From Castellaniella sp. (GTDB lineage Bacteria > Pseudomonadota > Gammaproteobacteria > Burkholderiales > Burkholderiaceae_B): a stretch of DNA of 64,000 nt. A program made the translations under genes and the position numbers. The DNA lies in the NCBI RefSeq assembly GCF_034675845.1, contig NZ_JAUCCU010000001.1, positions 62,001-126,000 of the forward strand. The letters are read 5' to 3'. Below the pieces are notes generated by a model. That model searched no databases. It saw only the letters and a list, made by a program, of their open reading frames with translations, and was not told the DNA's origin. Positions 62,623 to 64,000 of the stretch are shown here, piece by piece. Numbering within the stretch: the first letter of the stretch is position 1; every line of letters starts with the position of its first letter.

Positions 62623-63401
62623 ACCCCGTTAATCTGCAAGCAGCCGTCCTGCCGACAGGCGCCGGCTGGGGCTGGATTATCCAGGGCTATGCCCTGTGCC
62701 GTCGCCAGCCCTCGGCCATGTTGTTCTGGAGCGTCGCCACCAGCTTTCTGATCAATCTTGGGGCCATTGTGCCGATTCTGGGCCAGGCCATCCTGGTTAT
62801 TTTGACTCCATTATTGACCTTTCTGACCCTATGCGCAGGCCGCCACCTGAGTCAGGGACAAAGAATGCTGCCGGGCATGTGGCTGGCCCCCGCCCAGACC
62901 CCAGGGACCACCCGCACCCTGCTGCGCCTGGGGTTCGTTTATTTCGGCTGTTCGGTGCTGACGGCCTTTGCCGCTGTGCTGCCATTCATGACGCAATTGC
63001 TGGCGGCCATGGGCACCCAGGATCAGCCCGACTACACGATATTCGCCCAGGCCATGACAGGCCCGTTGATCCTGTTCGGCATCTTTTACGTCATTTTATC
63101 GGCCCTATTCTGGCACGCCCCTGCCTTGATGGGCTGGCACCGCCTGCCATTGCGTCGCGCCTTGTTTTATTCCATGGTGGCGTGCTGGCGCAATAAATGG
63201 GCCATCCTGCTCTACGTCTGCACCTGGGCCGCCGTGTTTTATGGCCTGCACTTATTGCTGACGGCCCTGGCAGGCACCGGCCTGCCCACCACGATACTGG
63301 TCTGGGGGTCCTTGTTGCTGGATATTGTCGTGACTGCGCTGCTGTACAGCACTTTTTACCCGATTTACGCCACCATTTTCAGAGACGCCCAGGCCGACTG
63401 A
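62619..63401 (+). CDS. BPSS1780-family membrane protein
   Basis: A polytopic inner-membrane protein of 260 residues, function unknown. About five to six helices: LFWSVATSFLINLGAIVPILGQAILVILTPLLTFLTL, LGFVYFGCSVLTAFAAVLPF, GPLILFGIFYVILSALFW, WAILLYVCTWAAVFYGLHLL and LVWGSLLLDIVVTALLYSTFYPIYATIF. The N-terminal GWGWIIQGYALCRRQP is characteristic of the family that PFAM names after Burkholderia BPSS1780. It overlaps thrB by four bases and its end overlaps the convergent DUF192 gene by 37 bp. Confidence 0.88.
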   Translation: MNPVNLQAAVLPTGAGWGWIIQGYALCRRQPSAMLFWSVATSFLINLGAIVPILGQAILVILTPLLTFLTLCAGRHLSQGQRMLPGMWLAPAQTPGTTRTLLRLGFVYFGCSVLTAFAAVLPFMTQLLAAMGTQDQPDYTIFAQAMTGPLILFGIFYVILSALFWHAPALMGWHRLPLRRALFYSMVACWRNKWAILLYVCTWAAVFYGLHLLLTALAGTGLPTTILVWGSLLLDIVVTALLYSTFYPIYATIFRDAQAD

Positions 63402-63763
63402 ACCCGAACCTGCCAGCCAGACTGGCGACAATACCCAGGGGGCAGTTCGATCACAGCATCAGCCCCCCGGCAGGCTGCCAGGCGATTGGGTGCCAACTGG
63501 TGCACCACCCGCAACAACACCCCCTGGCGGCTGATGAACACCACATCCAGAGGCTGCGCCAGCCATCCCGCATGCACCATCTGGCACCCGGAGAACACCA
63601 AGCCCCTGGGCTGGTCGCCCCAAGACTGCCAGGCATGCAAGCCCAGCAGGCGCTGCCTGAAACCCAGCGCCTGGTACAAGCGCAGCACATGCGGCTGAGC
63701 ACACCAGAGCGGGCTATCCCGAGGCCCGCCTCCCGGCAGTTGAAGACGACACGGCCATCGCAT
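63365..63763 (-). CDS. DUF192 family protein
   Basis: A 132-residue protein of the DUF192 fold, function unknown. The family pattern is clear: LDVVFISRQGVLLRVVHQLAPNRLAACRGADAVIELPPGYC, with the usual WM/H before it replaced by MVHAGW. I chose the Met at 63763, which starts 2 bp after the tadC stop; the frame is open to 63838 but would overlap tadC. Its end overlaps the membrane-protein gene on the other strand by 37 bp. Linkage to a Tad locus is common in related genomes, as I recall. Confidence 0.85.
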   Translation of the reverse strand: MRWPCRLQLPGGGPRDSPLWCAQPHVLRLYQALGFRQRLLGLHAWQSWGDQPRGLVFSGCQMVHAGWLAQPLDVVFISRQGVLLRVVHQLAPNRLAACRGADAVIELPPGYCRQSGWQVRVQSAWASLKMVA

Positions 63764-63765
63764 CG

Positions 63766-64000
63766 TCAAAGCCCCGCATGCATGAGCTTGACCGCCACCG
63801 GGAACCCGATGACCAGAAACGTGCAGGGAAAAATACACAGCACCATGGGAAACAGCATTTTCACGGGTGCCTGCAACGCCAAGGTTTCCGCCCGCAAGAA
63901 ACGCTCGCTGCGCTGGCGCTCGGCCTGTGCGCGCAGCACCGGACCCAGGCTCATGCCCAGGTGATCGGCCTGAGCCAGGGATAACACCAGGCTATGCACA
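63766..64000 (-). CDS. tadC: Tad pilus inner-membrane protein TadC (5' end outside window)
   Basis: The C-terminal 77 residues of a type II secretion F-domain protein. The segment LAQADHLGMSLGPVLRAQAERQRSERFLRAETLALQAPVKMLFPMVLCIFPCTFLVIGFPV matches the TadC end (GTSLG-type motif, A-x-K-APVKMLFP, final membrane helix). The frame runs off the window at base 64000. It marks the start of a Tad/Flp adhesion-pilus cluster outside this window. Confidence 0.88.
   Translation of the reverse strand, partial: VHSLVLSLAQADHLGMSLGPVLRAQAERQRSERFLRAETLALQAPVKMLFPMVLCIFPCTFLVIGFPVAVKLMHAGL

Noticed and set aside
1..64000. CRISPR arrays, insertion sequences, prophage, tRNA or rRNA genes
   Set aside because: No regular spaced repeats, transposase or integrase, or cloverleaf sequence was recognised; intergenic gaps are too short for most.

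Overview
The window is gene-dense, high-GC betaproteobacterial chromosome. Gene order and protein style point to the order Burkholderiales, most likely family Alcaligenaceae (the Bordetella/Castellaniella/Pusillimonas side). The main evidence is bamA-rseP-dxr-cdsA-uppS-frr-pyrH-tsf-rpsB divergent from map-glnD, a lipoyl-E3 fusion in the pyruvate dehydrogenase operon, and the leuC-leuD-leuB-asd-fimV-truA-trpF order. The family assignment is inference; no rRNA or tRNA gene was seen that would settle it.

Layout. 1-9703 (minus) is the envelope, isoprenoid and translation block: bamA (3' end outside the window), rseP, dxr, cdsA, uppS, frr, pyrH, tsf, rpsB. 9867-13785 (plus) holds map, glnD (frameshifted at an eight-T run) and dsbB. 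13819-24140 (minus) holds aceE-aceF-lpdA followed by folC, a SPOR protein, cvpA and purF. 24386-30331 (plus) holds a PAS histidine kinase and FixJ-like regulator coupled to folD, then prlC and a Sco protein. 30341-34765 is a copper module: copZ plus a pyridine nucleotide-disulfide flavoprotein on minus, divergent from copA-cueR on plus, with two CueR-type promoters between them. 34732-42743 (minus) is a tetR gene, then an RND efflux operon (MFP, pump, outer-membrane factor) overlapping pdxJ and followed closely by a nitroreductase. 42786-48561 (minus) is a TRAP transporter pair coupled to trpF, followed by a TrpXYZ-like ABC transporter. 48673-58716 (minus) holds DUF2069, selO, aroC, leuC, leuD, leuB, asd, fimV and truA. 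58752-63401 is mixed: yihY, a CBS protein, dusA (minus), thrB and a membrane protein. 63365-64000 (minus) holds a DUF192 protein and the end of tadC, marking the edge of a Tad/Flp pilus locus.

Most of this is core metabolism. The less ordinary points are the glnD frameshift, the flavoprotein inside the copper-chaperone operon with a well-formed divergent CueR control region, the split of the usual leuC-to-purF supercluster (trpB, trpA and accD are not where they would be expected), the unstudied kinase/regulator pair facing aceE, and an autoregulation-type palindrome that sits so close to tetR that its mRNA would be leaderless.

No CRISPR array, prophage, insertion sequence, tRNA or rRNA gene was recognised. 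No intergenic gap exceeds 300 bases; the longest is 245 bases (24141-24385).
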